From contig NZ_JAKUMM010000001.1 in NCBI RefSeq assembly GCF_022601735.1, forward strand, positions 445,190 through 509,189: 64,000 nt of DNA, in the 5' to 3' direction. The DNA comes from Atopomonas sediminilitoris. GTDB lineage: Bacteria; Pseudomonadota; Gammaproteobacteria; Pseudomonadales; Pseudomonadaceae. This document shows positions 53,105 through 62,510 of this stretch, piece by piece (within the stretch, counting starts at the first letter, position 1; every line of letters begins with the position of its first letter). Below the pieces are notes generated by a model. That model worked only from the letters and a program-made list of their open reading frames with translations, did no database searches and had not been told where the DNA came from. Made by a program: the position numbers and the translations under genes.

Positions 53105-55300
53105 ATGCCCCGTAGTACCCCGCCTTTTGCCCTAAAACCCGCACTGGCGCTCATCTTGTTCGCCCCCGCCAGCCTATTGGCTGAGAACACCACCACCTTT
53201 AGCCCCGTGACCGTAACGGCCACGCGCAGCGCGCAAACCTTGAGCGAAGTGCCGAGCACTGTTTCGGTGATCGACCAAGAGCAAATCGACCGGCAGAACA
53301 TTAACCGCCCCGCCGACTTGATCCGCTACGAGCCGGGCGTCAGCGTCGGCGGCACTGGCAGCCGCTTTGGCAGCGATGGCTTTACCATTCGCGGTGTGGG
53401 TGGCAACCGCGTGCTCACCCAAGTCGACGGCGTGAGCGTGCCCAGCGCGTTTGAATTTGGCCCCTTCCTTAATGCCCGCCGCGACTACATCGACCTGGAT
53501 AGCGTCAAGCAGGTAGAAATCATCCGCGGCCCAGCTAGCTCGCTATACGGCAGCGACGCGATTGGCGGAGTGGTGAGCTTTATCAGCAAAGACGCCAAGG
53601 ACTACTTAGGCGCCGACAAAGACTTCTACGCGCGCTTTAAAGCAGGCTATGACGGCGCCGATGACAGCTGGATGGAAGCCGCCACCTTCGCCGGGCGCGC
53701 CGGCCAGTTTGATGGCGTGCTGCAACTAACCCACCGCCAAGGCCATGCGCTGAATACCTACGGCGGCCAAGGCGGCATTGGCAGCAGCCGCGAAGAAGCC
53801 AACCCAATCGACTTCAGCACAGAAAACCTGCTGGCCAAACTAGGCTGGGACTACGCGCCCAACCAGCGTCTGCAGCTGACCTATGAAAAGCTCAATGACG
53901 AAGCCGACACCCGCGAGCTGAGCAGCTACGCCACCAGCGGCACCACGCGCAGCAGCGATGCCGACGACAGCACCGACCGGCAACGCGTGAGCTTAAAACA
54001 CGAGTTTGATCTGGCCAGCGCCATCAGCGATCGCATGCAATGGCTACTGAGTTACCAAGACAGCCAAATCCGCCAACAAACCTACAACCAGCGCTTCAGC
54101 GGCGGGCAATTCCGCGACCGCTTCCGCGACTCTAAATACGAAGAACAGCAATGGAGCTTCAGCAGCCAGCTGGACAAGCAAATCAGCAACCATCACCTGT
54201 CTTACGGTTTTGACGCCAAGCGCAACGAAAGCACCAACCTGCGTCAAGGCGCGGAGTACTTCAGCAGTACCGGCTTGCCGACACCACCAGGCTTTGGCGC
54301 GGAAACCTTCCCACTCAGTGACTTCCCCGATCCAACCATCGACAAGTACGGCTTGTTTATTCAAGACCGCATCGAACTGGGCCGCTGGACGCTGCTGCCC
54401 GGCCTGCGCTACGACTACTTCAAGCTCAAGCCGGATGTCACCCCGGAGTACTTGAACGCCAGCCGCGCCGAGCAAAACCCGAGCAACTTTAGCGACGACC
54501 ACTGGTCACCGAAGTTTGCCGCCACCTATCAAATCGACGATGCGCACAGCGTATACGGCCAATACGCCGCTGGCTTTCGCGCCCCCGAGGCGATTGATAT
54601 CTACGGCGAATTCGTCAACCAAGCGTTCGGCTATCAAACCATCGCCAACCCGAACTTAAAGCCAGAAACCAGCCAGAGCTTGGAAACCGGCCTACGCGGC
54701 GAATACGGCCATGCAAGCTTTGGCCTGGCGCTGTTCTACAACCGCTACGAGGACTTTATCGAGCAAGTCACCTTAGCCCGCGACCCGACCGGTAATGGCC
54801 GCACGACATTCCAAAACCAGAACCTCGACCGCGTGACCATTCGCGGCGCCGAAGCGCGTGGTGACTTGCAACTGGGTGCCTTGGGTATGCCGCAAGGCAG
54901 CTACTTAAAAGGCGCCGTAGCCTATGCCCGTGGCAAAGACGAAAGCACTGGCCAGCCGATCAACAGTGTTGACCCGCTCAAAGGTGTGCTGGGTTTGGGT
55001 TACAACCACGAAGAGCGCTTGGGTGGCGAGCTGACCTGGACGCTAGTCGCCGCCAAAGAGCGGGTGGATGAAACGCAAATCAGCAACCAGTACGAGCCTT
55101 CCGGTTACGGCATTGTGGACCTGACCACATGGTGGGCAGTGGGCGGCGGGGTCACGGTCAATGCTGGTCTGTACAACCTCACCGACAAGCAATACTGGCA
55201 CTGGGGCGACGTGCGCGGCATCAGCGCCAGCAATGCTGGCCTTAGCCGCTACAGTCAGCCGGGCCGCTATGGTGCGGTGAATGTGAGCTGGGAGCTGTAA
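53105..55300 (+). CDS. hmuR: TonB-dependent hemoglobin/heme receptor
   Basis: A 731-residue outer-membrane receptor with a signal peptide (ALALILFAPASLLA), a TonB box near TFSPVTVTATR, a plug domain with VEIIRGPASSLYGSDAIGGVVSF, and a 22-strand barrel ending in VNVSWEL with a terminal aromatic/hydrophobic pattern. It resembles the TIGR01785/01786 hemoglobin/heme receptor family. Its position opposite tonB-hmuS-exbBD-hmuTUV makes heme the likely ligand. GGAGAAG precedes ATG 53105. PhuR-type naming would be equally suitable. Confidence 0.92.
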   Translation: MPRSTPPFALKPALALILFAPASLLAENTTTFSPVTVTATRSAQTLSEVPSTVSVIDQEQIDRQNINRPADLIRYEPGVSVGGTGSRFGSDGFTIRGVGGNRVLTQVDGVSVPSAFEFGPFLNARRDYIDLDSVKQVEIIRGPASSLYGSDAIGGVVSFISKDAKDYLGADKDFYARFKAGYDGADDSWMEAATFAGRAGQFDGVLQLTHRQGHALNTYGGQGGIGSSREEANPIDFSTENLLAKLGWDYAPNQRLQLTYEKLNDEADTRELSSYATSGTTRSSDADDSTDRQRVSLKHEFDLASAISDRMQWLLSYQDSQIRQQTYNQRFSGGQFRDRFRDSKYEEQQWSFSSQLDKQISNHHLSYGFDAKRNESTNLRQGAEYFSSTGLPTPPGFGAETFPLSDFPDPTIDKYGLFIQDRIELGRWTLLPGLRYDYFKLKPDVTPEYLNASRAEQNPSNFSDDHWSPKFAATYQIDDAHSVYGQYAAGFRAPEAIDIYGEFVNQAFGYQTIANPNLKPETSQSLETGLRGEYGHASFGLALFYNRYEDFIEQVTLARDPTGNGRTTFQNQNLDRVTIRGAEARGDLQLGALGMPQGSYLKGAVAYARGKDESTGQPINSVDPLKGVLGLGYNHEERLGGELTWTLVAAKERVDETQISNQYEPSGYGIVDLTTWWAVGGGVTVNAGLYNLTDKQYWHWGDVRGISASNAGLSRYSQPGRYGAVNVSWEL

Positions 55301-55363
55301 GCGCTACCGCAAACAGTCGTGGCGCGGGATAATGCCTGCCCCACGGCTGCTAATCGTCCGCGC

Positions 55364-55702
55364 ATGATCTTTCTTTGCCCCGCTAACGCCCTCGCCGAAG
55401 GGCAAAGCAAAAGCTTTATCATCAACCAAGGCAGCACCCAAGGCAGCACCGAGCAAACGCTGATCGGTGTGCGCCGCCATGGCCAAGTGTATGTGTACAT
55501 CAACCGCTGCCCACATCGCGGCATTGGCCTTGAATGGCTGCCGGATCAATTTCTCGACGCCAGCGGCACGCTGCTGCAATGCGCCACCCACGGTGCGTTA
55601 TTTTTGATTGAAACCGGCGAATGCGTAGCCGGCCCCTGCAGCGGCCAACACCTTAGCGCGCTGAGTTGCCACGAAGATGCCGACGGCATTTGGCTCGACT
55701 AA
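55364..55702 (+). CDS. Rieske [2Fe-2S] domain protein
   Basis: A 112-residue stand-alone Rieske ferredoxin-like protein. The cluster is bound by C-x-H in NRCPHRG and C-x2-H in QCATHGALF. It is probably a small electron carrier or a regulatory Rieske protein. ATG 55364 is used because the upstream codons look non-coding; no strong Shine-Dalgarno is seen. It starts 63 bp after the heme receptor on the same strand but is commonly found next to sfsA in pseudomonads, so a link with heme is uncertain. Confidence 0.88.
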   Translation: MIFLCPANALAEGQSKSFIINQGSTQGSTEQTLIGVRRHGQVYVYINRCPHRGIGLEWLPDQFLDASGTLLQCATHGALFLIETGECVAGPCSGQHLSALSCHEDADGIWLD

Positions 55703-55705
55703 CCC

Positions 55706-56422
55706 TTACCCCAGCAGTGGCAGGGCCCGTTCGATGCGCAGGCCCGTTTGCGGATCGATCGTCACCGCGTAAGCCAGCACTTCAACGCCCGCTGTCTTAG
55801 CCGCCTGCAAGGCCTCGGCATAGGCCGGATCAATCTCCGTCGCCACGCGCACCCCTTCGATGCCCGTCAAATTGACGCAATACAACTGCACCGCACGCAC
55901 CTGTGCGCTGCTCGCCATGCGCGCTAACTCACGCAAATGTTTGGCACCGCGCGTGGTGACCGCATCGGGGAACGCAGCCACTGCGGAATCGGCAAAGCCT
56001 AAGGTGACACTTTTCACCTCGACATACGCCTCGCCAGCATCGGCATAGGTGAGGTGAAAGTCGGCGCGGCTATTTTCTGTGCCGTAGCGTACTTCTCGCT
56101 TAAAAGCAGTGAAGCCGGCTAGCTCAGTGATGACGCCAGCCTGCAGCGCCTCTTGCACCAAGGCATTGGCACGCTGGGTATTCACGCAGGCCAAGCGGCC
56201 CTGCGGGGTTTGCACCAGCTCCCAAGTGCCTTTGAGCTTGCGTTTGGGGTCGTTGGATTCGCTGTACCACAGCGGCGCTCCGTCACCCATGCAGTTGAGC
56301 ATGGAGCCGGTGTTGGGGCAGTGAATGGTTAGCGGCTCGCCCTCAGCGGTGAGGATGTCGGCAAAAAACCGTTTGTAGCGCTTAACCAAGGTGCCTTGCT
56401 TAAGCGGCGGATCAAACTGCAT
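55706..56422 (-). CDS. sfsA: Sugar fermentation stimulation protein SfsA
   Basis: A 238-residue protein of the SfsA family, beginning [22 protein letters not shown], with [15 protein letters not shown] and YVEVKSVTL segments resembling a nuclease-like fold with an N-terminal OB-like region. The name comes from an old E. coli phenotype; the molecular role is unclear, and DNA binding has been suggested. It overlaps the aminotransferase gene upstream by 11 bp, and the stop is 3 bp from the convergent Rieske gene. Confidence 0.94.
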   Translation of the reverse strand: MQFDPPLKQGTLVKRYKRFFADILTAEGEPLTIHCPNTGSMLNCMGDGAPLWYSESNDPKRKLKGTWELVQTPQGRLACVNTQRANALVQEALQAGVITELAGFTAFKREVRYGTENSRADFHLTYADAGEAYVEVKSVTLGFADSAVAAFPDAVTTRGAKHLRELARMASSAQVRAVQLYCVNLTGIEGVRVATEIDPAYAEALQAAKTAGVEVLAYAVTIDPQTGLRIERALPLLG

Positions 56423-57596
56423 CGGGCTGCCAACGGTTTAGGCCACGGGCAATCCGCCGTACTGCTTCTTCGAGGCGCGGCAAATCTTGCGTGTAAGCAA
56501 AGCGCACATGCTGCTTGGCTAAGTGATGGCCAAAGTCGAGCCCCGGGGTAAAGGCTACATGTTCGGTTTCTAAGAAATGCCGGCAAAACGCCTGCGCATC
56601 CCCACCAAAATCTGAGATATCCGCATACAGATAGAAGGCGCCCTGCGGCTCAACGGCAATTTTAAAGCCCAGCGCACGCAAGGCTGGCAACAGATAGTCA
56701 CGGCGGGCGGCGAACGCGGCTCGGCGCTGCTCTAAGATGGCCAAGGTCGCCGGCTCAAAGCAGGCCAGCGCGGCGTACTGCGCCATCGACGGCGCGCTGA
56801 TGTAAAGGTTTTGCGCCAGTTTCTCTAGGTGAGGCACCGCCGCCTCAGGCGCCACCAGCCAGCCCAAGCGCCAGCCGGTCATGCCGAAATACTTACTGAA
56901 GCTATTGAGCACAAAGGCGTTGTCGTCCACCTCCAGCACGCTGGCGGCTTGCTCGCCATAGGTCAGGCCATGGTAGATCTCATCCACCACCAACTGCCCA
57001 CCCAAGCCTTGCAGCGTATGTGACAGCGCCGCTAAGGCGGCACGGCTTAATACCGTGCCGGTCGGATTCGCCGGCGAGGCCAGCAAAGCCCCCACACTCT
57101 TACCCGGCTGCCAGTGCTGCGCGACTAACTCAGGCGTGAGCTGATAACCGGTTTCTGGGCCGGTGGGCACGAGCTGCGCCTCGGCCTCAACCAAGCGTAA
57201 AAAATGTCGATTGCACGGATAGCCGGGGTCGGCCATCAACCAATGCTGCCCAGGCTCCACCAACAAAGCGCTGACCAACAACAAAGCGGCCGAGCCGCCG
57301 GGGGTAATCACAATGCGTTCAGGGCTAACGCTAACCCCATAACGCTGCTGATAAAAAGCGGCAATCGCCTCCCGCAACGGCACAATCCCTCGCGCGGGGG
57401 TGTACTGGGTTAAACCGGCGGCCAACGCCGCTTGCCCGGCGGCGACAATCGGCGCGGCCGTGGTGAAATCGGGCTCGCCAATTTCCAGATGAATGACATC
57501 GTGCCCCGCCGCCTCCAACGCCTTGGCTCGCGCCAGCAACGCCATGACATGAAAGGGTTCGATGGCTTGCGCCCGACGACTGGGGATAAATGGCAT
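56412..57596 (-). CDS. Class I/II PLP-dependent aminotransferase
   Basis: A 394-residue pyridoxal-phosphate enzyme starting [21 protein letters not shown]. The PLP lysine is in [17 protein letters not shown]. The N-terminal [12 protein letters not shown] and the [12 protein letters not shown] segments match aspartate/aromatic-type aminotransferases (fold type I). The amino acid used is not clear. ATG 57596 is chosen by family pattern; the longer frame adds seven residues. It overlaps sfsA by 11 bp, as in other pseudomonads, forming a two-gene operon. Confidence 0.9.
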   Translation of the reverse strand: MPFIPSRRAQAIEPFHVMALLARAKALEAAGHDVIHLEIGEPDFTTAAPIVAAGQAALAAGLTQYTPARGIVPLREAIAAFYQQRYGVSVSPERIVITPGGSAALLLVSALLVEPGQHWLMADPGYPCNRHFLRLVEAEAQLVPTGPETGYQLTPELVAQHWQPGKSVGALLASPANPTGTVLSRAALAALSHTLQGLGGQLVVDEIYHGLTYGEQAASVLEVDDNAFVLNSFSKYFGMTGWRLGWLVAPEAAVPHLEKLAQNLYISAPSMAQYAALACFEPATLAILEQRRAAFAARRDYLLPALRALGFKIAVEPQGAFYLYADISDFGGDAQAFCRHFLETEHVAFTPGLDFGHHLAKQHVRFAYTQDLPRLEEAVRRIARGLNRWQPDAV

Positions 57597-57927
57597 AGCG
57601 AGACGGCATCCAAACACTAAACTGCAAAAGAGTTGTCATTCACGCGCAAAGCAGCGCAGGCGTCAATCAATGATCGTTCAAGCAGGCGCCGGTTTAAGCG
57701 GCGAACGACGCCAGCACAACACTACGCCCTGATGGGTCTGATGAGATTGTGCCGCCGCTAAACGAGGGTCTCCTTACGGCTTTAGTCGGGTGCTAAACGA
57801 GGCAAGTAAACACCACACTATTGGCAAGCAATGAAATTGTCTGGTAGCTTTCCCGCCTTGCAACGTGCCGGGGATGTTTTTTTGAGTCTCCGCACACAGG
57901 ACATTAGCGACACAGAGGCAGCCATCG
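57597..57927. other. Intergenic region with dksA leader and two direct repeats
   Basis: About 330 bp between divergent genes. GCTAAACGAGG occurs twice (57757-57767 and 57792-57802) with starts 35 bp apart. A TTGGCA hexamer at about 57822 could be a -35 for dksA, but its matching -10 is weak. No ORF or RNA family is recognised. Confidence 0.4.
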
Positions 57928-58368
57928 ATGCCCGCAGCAAAGAAAAACAGCAGCACGCTGACCCGCGATTTCGAACCCTTCAAGGAGAAGAAAGGCGAGG
58001 AGTACATGAGTGATCGCATGCGCGAGCACTTCACCCACATCCTCAATCAGTGGAAACAAAAGCTGATGGAAGAAGTGGATCGCACTGTGCATCACATGCA
58101 GGACGAAGCCGCTAACTTCCCCGATCCGGCCGACCGCGCCAGTCAGGAAGAAGAATTCAGCCTTGAGCTGCGCACGCGCGATCGCGAGCGCAAGCTGATC
58201 AAGAAGATCGACAAGACGCTGCAAAACATCGAAGACAACGATTACGGCTGGTGTGATACCTGCGGCGTTGAAATCGGTGTTCGTCGCCTGGAAGCGCGTC
58301 CTACCGCGACCCAGTGCATCGACTGCAAGACGCTGTCGGAAATCAAAGAGCGCCATCAAGGCGGCTGA
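57928..58368 (+). CDS. dksA: RNA polymerase-binding transcription factor DksA
   Basis: A 146-residue protein that binds the secondary channel of RNA polymerase and, with ppGpp, mediates the stringent response. It has a coiled-coil finger with acidic tip (PDPADRASQEEE; D-x-x-D-x-A) and a zinc finger with C109-x2-C112 and C130-x2-C133. All four zinc cysteines are present, unlike the zinc-free DksA2. It is followed 42 bp downstream by gluQ, with a terminator-like hairpin between. Confidence 0.96.
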   Translation: MPAAKKNSSTLTRDFEPFKEKKGEEYMSDRMREHFTHILNQWKQKLMEEVDRTVHHMQDEAANFPDPADRASQEEEFSLELRTRDRERKLIKKIDKTLQNIEDNDYGWCDTCGVEIGVRRLEARPTATQCIDCKTLSEIKERHQGG

Positions 58369-58381
58369 TTCTGACCAGCAC

Positions 58382-58401
58382 AGGGCACCGTAAGGTGCCC
58401 T
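58382..58401 (+). terminator. Hairpin between dksA and gluQ
   Basis: AGGGCACC-GTAA-GGTGCCCT is a perfect 8-bp stem with a 4-nt loop, followed by AGTCTTTTATG where ATG is the gluQ start. It can act as a partial terminator and may also mask the gluQ ribosome-binding region. A terminator controlling gluQ behind dksA has been described in Shigella (from memory). Confidence 0.75.
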
Positions 58402-58409
58402 AGTCTTTT

Positions 58410-59288
58410 ATGCCTAACTACATTGGCCGCTTCGCGCCCACCCCCAGTGGTTTTTTGCACTTTGGCTCGCTGCTCGCCGCACTCGCCAGCTTTCTCGACG
58501 CCCGTGCCGCGGGTGGTCATTGGCTGCTGCGCATGGAAGACCTCGACCCACCGCGCGAAGTTACAGGCTCCGCCGCTGCCATCCTGCATACCTTAGACGC
58601 CTACGGCCTGCACTGGGACGGCCCCGTGCTGTACCAAAGCCAGCGCCATGACGCCTACCAAGCCATTTGCGCGCAGCTGCAAGCGCAGGGCTTGGCCTAT
58701 GCCTGTACTTGCTCACGCAAAGACTTAAGCGCCTATCACGGCCGCTACCCCGGTCTATGCCGCGACGCCGACAAGCCGTTAGAAGATGCCGCCCTGCGCG
58801 TGCGCGTCTCGGCGCAGACACTGCACTTTAACGACCGCATACAAGGCTTGTGTCACGGCGACCCCAGTGACGAGGGTGATTTCATCATCCAGCGCCGCGA
58901 CCGTCTGTTTGCCTATCACTTGGCCGTGGTCCTCGACGACGCGTACCAAGGCATCACCCATGTGGTGCGTGGCGCCGATTTGCTCGACAGCACCTGCAAA
59001 CACCTATTCCTGCAACGTTTGCTTAAGCTACCCCAGCCTGAATATCTGCATATTCCGCTGATTCTCCAGCCGGATGGCCACAAACTCGGCAAGTCCTACC
59101 GCTCGGCAGCCCTGCCACCCGATCAAGTGGTGCCACTGCTGCTGCGCGCCTTGCGTGCCTTGGGCCAGTCCACGCCGGCGGCGCTGGCAGATGCCAGTCG
59201 CGATGAGCTATTGCAGTGGGCCATCGCGCACTGGCGTGTTACCGAGATTCCCGCCAGCGGCCAATTGTATGAGGCTAATTTGCACTAA
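58410..59288 (+). CDS. gluQ: Glutamyl-Q tRNA(Asp) synthetase
   Basis: A 292-residue paralogue of glutamyl-tRNA synthetase lacking the anticodon-binding domain. It attaches glutamate to queuosine in the anticodon of tRNA-Asp. The HIGH-like motif is FAPTPSGFLHFGSLL, the KMSKS-like motif KLGKSYRSAAL, and a zinc-binding pattern CTCSRKDLSAYHGRYPGLC is visible. The start ATG is 8 nt after the hairpin; no good Shine-Dalgarno is seen. It is the standard neighbour of dksA. Confidence 0.95.
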   Translation: MPNYIGRFAPTPSGFLHFGSLLAALASFLDARAAGGHWLLRMEDLDPPREVTGSAAAILHTLDAYGLHWDGPVLYQSQRHDAYQAICAQLQAQGLAYACTCSRKDLSAYHGRYPGLCRDADKPLEDAALRVRVSAQTLHFNDRIQGLCHGDPSDEGDFIIQRRDRLFAYHLAVVLDDAYQGITHVVRGADLLDSTCKHLFLQRLLKLPQPEYLHIPLILQPDGHKLGKSYRSAALPPDQVVPLLLRALRALGQSTPAALADASRDELLQWAIAHWRVTEIPASGQLYEANLH

Positions 59289-59361
59289 TGCCGCCCAAAG
59301 GCATTTGTCGGCTGCGCGCTGCATCCGCTACCATCGGTGACAGCCATCTTTGGAAACATTC

Positions 59362-59538
59362 ATGTACATCTACCGACTGGTACTGTTGCTGGTGGTGGGC
59401 ATCTATCTGTTTTCGCCAGCCATTATGGATTGGTGGATAGACCCCACTGGCGCGTGGTACCGCCCTTACTTGCTGTGGTTGATACTGATCATCGTCGGCA
59501 TGATTTTGCAGGGACAAAGCGATGCTGACGAACTTTAG
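59362..59538 (+). CDS. cbrX: Small membrane protein CbrX, upstream of cbrA
   Basis: A 58-residue protein starting MYIYRLVLLLVVGIYLFSPA, with two hydrophobic helices separated by a WWIDPTGAWYRPY loop. Its 3' end overlaps the start of cbrA by 17 bp in another frame. A short ORF of this kind, named cbrX, is known upstream of cbrA in pseudomonads and is translationally coupled to it. GGAAA upstream of ATG 59362 is a weak Shine-Dalgarno sequence. Its own function is not established. Confidence 0.88.
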   Translation: MYIYRLVLLLVVGIYLFSPAIMDWWIDPTGAWYRPYLLWLILIIVGMILQGQSDADEL

Positions 59539-62491
59539 CCTGCTGGAGCTTTCGCTCTATAGCGCAGGCTACCTGCTGCTGCTGTTTGGCGTCGCGTGGA
59601 TTGGCGAGCGCGGCCTGATCCCGCGTCGCGTGCTGCGCCACCCCCTCACCTACACCTTGTCATTGGGCGTGTATGCCAGCGCGTGGGCGGTGTACGGCAC
59701 GGTGAGCTTGGCCTACCAATATGGCTATGGCTTTCTGGCCTATTACTTGGGTATTTGCGGCGCGTTCTTACTCGCCCCGGTGCTGTTGCAGCCTATTTTG
59801 CGCATCACCCGCACCTACCAGCTGTCATCGCTGGCCGACTTATTCGCCTTTCGTTTTCGCTCTACTTGGGCCGGCGCACTGACCACGCTGATCATGTTGA
59901 TTGGCATGTTGCCGTTATTAGCCCTACAGATTCAGGCCGTCTCCGACTCGGTCAGCATCCTGACCCAAGCGGCGATGCACGAGCGCGTGTCGCTGGGCTT
60001 TTGTCTGCTGATCATCTTGTTCACCATCTTGTTCGGCACCCGCCACATCACCAACCGTGAGAAACACGAAGGGCTGGTCTTGGCGATTGCCTTCGAGTCG
60101 ATCATCAAACTGGTGGCGCTAGGCATCATTAGCATCTACGCGCTGTACAGCGTGTTTGACGGCCCCAAAGGGCTGGAGTCGTGGCTGCTAGAAAACCAAG
60201 GCGCACTCAGCACCCTACACACACCCCTGCAAGAAGGCCCCTGGCGCACCTTGCTGCTGGTGTTCTTCGCCGCTGCCGTGACCATGCCGCACATGTTCCA
60301 CATGACCTTCAGCGAAAACCTCAACCCGCGCGCGTTAAATACCGCCAGTTGGAGTTTGCCGCTGTACTTGCTGTTGATCAGCTTGGTGGTACCGCTGATT
60401 TTATGGGCCGGCCTTAAGCTCGGCGCCAGCACCTCCGCGGAGTACTACACCCTCGGCATCGGCATTGCGGTGAACAGCCCCGCACTGGCGCTGATCGCTT
60501 ATATCGCCGGGCTGTCGGCCTCCAGCGGCATCATCATCGTGCTCACCCTCGCCCTCTCGGGCATGCTGCTGAACCACATGATTCTGCCGGTGTACCAACC
60601 TGCCGCCGAAGGCAACATCTATCGCTGGCTGCTGTGGACGCGCCGCGCGCTCATCGCCGCCATCATCATGGCCGGCTTCGGCTTTTACCGCCTGCTGGGC
60701 GCCGAGCAAGATCTCTCCAACCTCGGCATCGTCGCCTTCGTCGCCACGCTGCAATTTTTACCCGGCACCTTGGCGGTGCTGTACTGGCCCGCGGCCAACC
60801 ATCGTGGCTTTATCGCCGGCTTACTGTCTGGCTTCACGATTTGGGCGGTGACCATGTTGCTGCCCTTGCTCGGCAGCATTCCCGGCCTGTACTTGCCGTT
60901 TCTGGATGTGGTCTACGTGATGGACGACACCAGCTGGCATTTGGCGGCCATCGCTTCGCTGGCGGCTAATTTGCTGGTGTTTAGCGGCGTGTCGCTGTTT
61001 ACCACCACCTCTAGCGAAGAACAAAGCGCCGCCGAGGCCTGCACCCTCGACAACCTGCGCCGTCCGCAGCGCCGTGAACTGAGCGCCACCTCGGCGCAAC
61101 AATTCGCCGAATTACTGGCCCGGCCTTTGGGCGCCAAGATTGCCCAGCGCGAAGTCGAGCAAGCGCTGCGTGACTTACAGCTGCCGTTTGATGAAAACCG
61201 CCCTTATGCCCTGCGCCGCTTACGCGATCGCTTAGAAGCCAACCTCTCAGGCCTGATGGGCCCGAGCGTGGCGCAAGATATGGTCGAAACCTTTCTGCCC
61301 TATAAGAAAGGCTCGTCCTACGTCAGCGGCGACATCCACTTTATCGAGAACCGTCTTGAGGATTACCACACCCGCCTGACCGGTTTGGCCGCTGAGCTCG
61401 ACACCCTGCGCCGTTATCACCGGCAAACCTTGCAAGAGTTGCCGATGGGGGTGTGCTCGCTGGCGCGCGACAACGAAATCATCATGTGGAACCGCGCGCT
61501 CGAAGAACTCACCGGCATCAGCGCCAGTCAAGTGGTCGGCTCGCAATTGCGCAGCTTGCCCGCGCCATGGAGCCCGCTACTGCTGTGTTTGGTCGAGTCC
61601 CCTTTGCAGCACTTGCACCGCCAACAACTGCAACTCAACGGTTTCACCCGCTGGCTGCACCTGCACAAAGCCACGGTCGATGAACCCTTAAGCCCCGGCA
61701 ACAGCGGCATGGTGTTATTGATTGAAGACGCCACCCAAACCCAGCAACTGGCCGACAAGCTGGCGCACTCTGAGCGCCTCGCCTCGATTGGCCGACTGGC
61801 CGCAGGCGTCGCTCACGAGATCGGCAACCCGATTACCGGCATTGCCTGTTTGGCGCAAAACCTTCACGAAGAACGCGAGCAAGACAGCGAAATCCAAGAA
61901 GCCAGCCAACAAATCATCGAACAAACCAAACGCGTGTCGCGCATCTTGCAGTCGCTGATGAGCTTTGCCCACGCGGGCGCTCGCAGCCACAGCGACGAAC
62001 CCGTCAGCCTGGCTGAAGTCAGCCAAGAGGCGATCAATCTGTTGGCGCTCAATCGGCGCAGCGTCGACGTGCATTTCTTCAACGCCTGTGACCGCGACCA
62101 CCTCGCCGTGGGCGACGATCAGCGCTTAGTGCAAGTGCTGATCAACTTGCTGTCCAACGCCCGCGATGCCTCCGAACCTGGCAGCGCCATTCGCGTTTGG
62201 AGCGACGCCGATGAGCACACCGTGACCCTGCACGTCGAGGACGAAGGCTCGGGCATTCCCGAGTCATTACAAGAGCAATTATTCGAACCTTTTTTCACCA
62301 CCAAAGACCCCGGCAAGGGCACTGGACTTGGTCTGGCGCTGGTTTATTCCATCGTCGAAGAGCATTATGGTCAGATCAGTGTCACCAGTCCGGCCGACCC
62401 CGAGCGGCTTCGCGGCACTCGCTTCAGCATCAAATTGCCGCGCCACCTAGAGCCTTTGCCAGAGCCTGCTGTCTCTGCGCAAACCCACTGA
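59522..62491 (+). CDS. cbrA: Sensor histidine kinase CbrA
   Basis: A 989-residue kinase of the CbrAB system, which controls carbon/nitrogen balance and catabolite repression via CrcZ/Hfq. The N-terminal half (about 1-500) is a multi-helix SLC5/SSSF-type transporter-like domain. A STAC-like linker and a PAS domain (about 640-740) follow. The HisKA domain has phospho-acceptor H765 in GVAHEIGNPITGIA. The ATPase domain has LINLLSNARDA and DPGKGTGLGLALV. AGGGA lies upstream of the ATG, inside cbrX. It may sense or transport histidine or other amino acids. Confidence 0.96.
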   Translation: MLTNFSLLELSLYSAGYLLLLFGVAWIGERGLIPRRVLRHPLTYTLSLGVYASAWAVYGTVSLAYQYGYGFLAYYLGICGAFLLAPVLLQPILRITRTYQLSSLADLFAFRFRSTWAGALTTLIMLIGMLPLLALQIQAVSDSVSILTQAAMHERVSLGFCLLIILFTILFGTRHITNREKHEGLVLAIAFESIIKLVALGIISIYALYSVFDGPKGLESWLLENQGALSTLHTPLQEGPWRTLLLVFFAAAVTMPHMFHMTFSENLNPRALNTASWSLPLYLLLISLVVPLILWAGLKLGASTSAEYYTLGIGIAVNSPALALIAYIAGLSASSGIIIVLTLALSGMLLNHMILPVYQPAAEGNIYRWLLWTRRALIAAIIMAGFGFYRLLGAEQDLSNLGIVAFVATLQFLPGTLAVLYWPAANHRGFIAGLLSGFTIWAVTMLLPLLGSIPGLYLPFLDVVYVMDDTSWHLAAIASLAANLLVFSGVSLFTTTSSEEQSAAEACTLDNLRRPQRRELSATSAQQFAELLARPLGAKIAQREVEQALRDLQLPFDENRPYALRRLRDRLEANLSGLMGPSVAQDMVETFLPYKKGSSYVSGDIHFIENRLEDYHTRLTGLAAELDTLRRYHRQTLQELPMGVCSLARDNEIIMWNRALEELTGISASQVVGSQLRSLPAPWSPLLLCLVESPLQHLHRQQLQLNGFTRWLHLHKATVDEPLSPGNSGMVLLIEDATQTQQLADKLAHSERLASIGRLAAGVAHEIGNPITGIACLAQNLHEEREQDSEIQEASQQIIEQTKRVSRILQSLMSFAHAGARSHSDEPVSLAEVSQEAINLLALNRRSVDVHFFNACDRDHLAVGDDQRLVQVLINLLSNARDASEPGSAIRVWSDADEHTVTLHVEDEGSGIPESLQEQLFEPFFTTKDPGKGTGLGLALVYSIVEEHYGQISVTSPADPERLRGTRFSIKLPRHLEPLPEPAVSAQTH

Positions 62492-62510
62492 TTATGTCGA
62501 GAGAGTGTTG

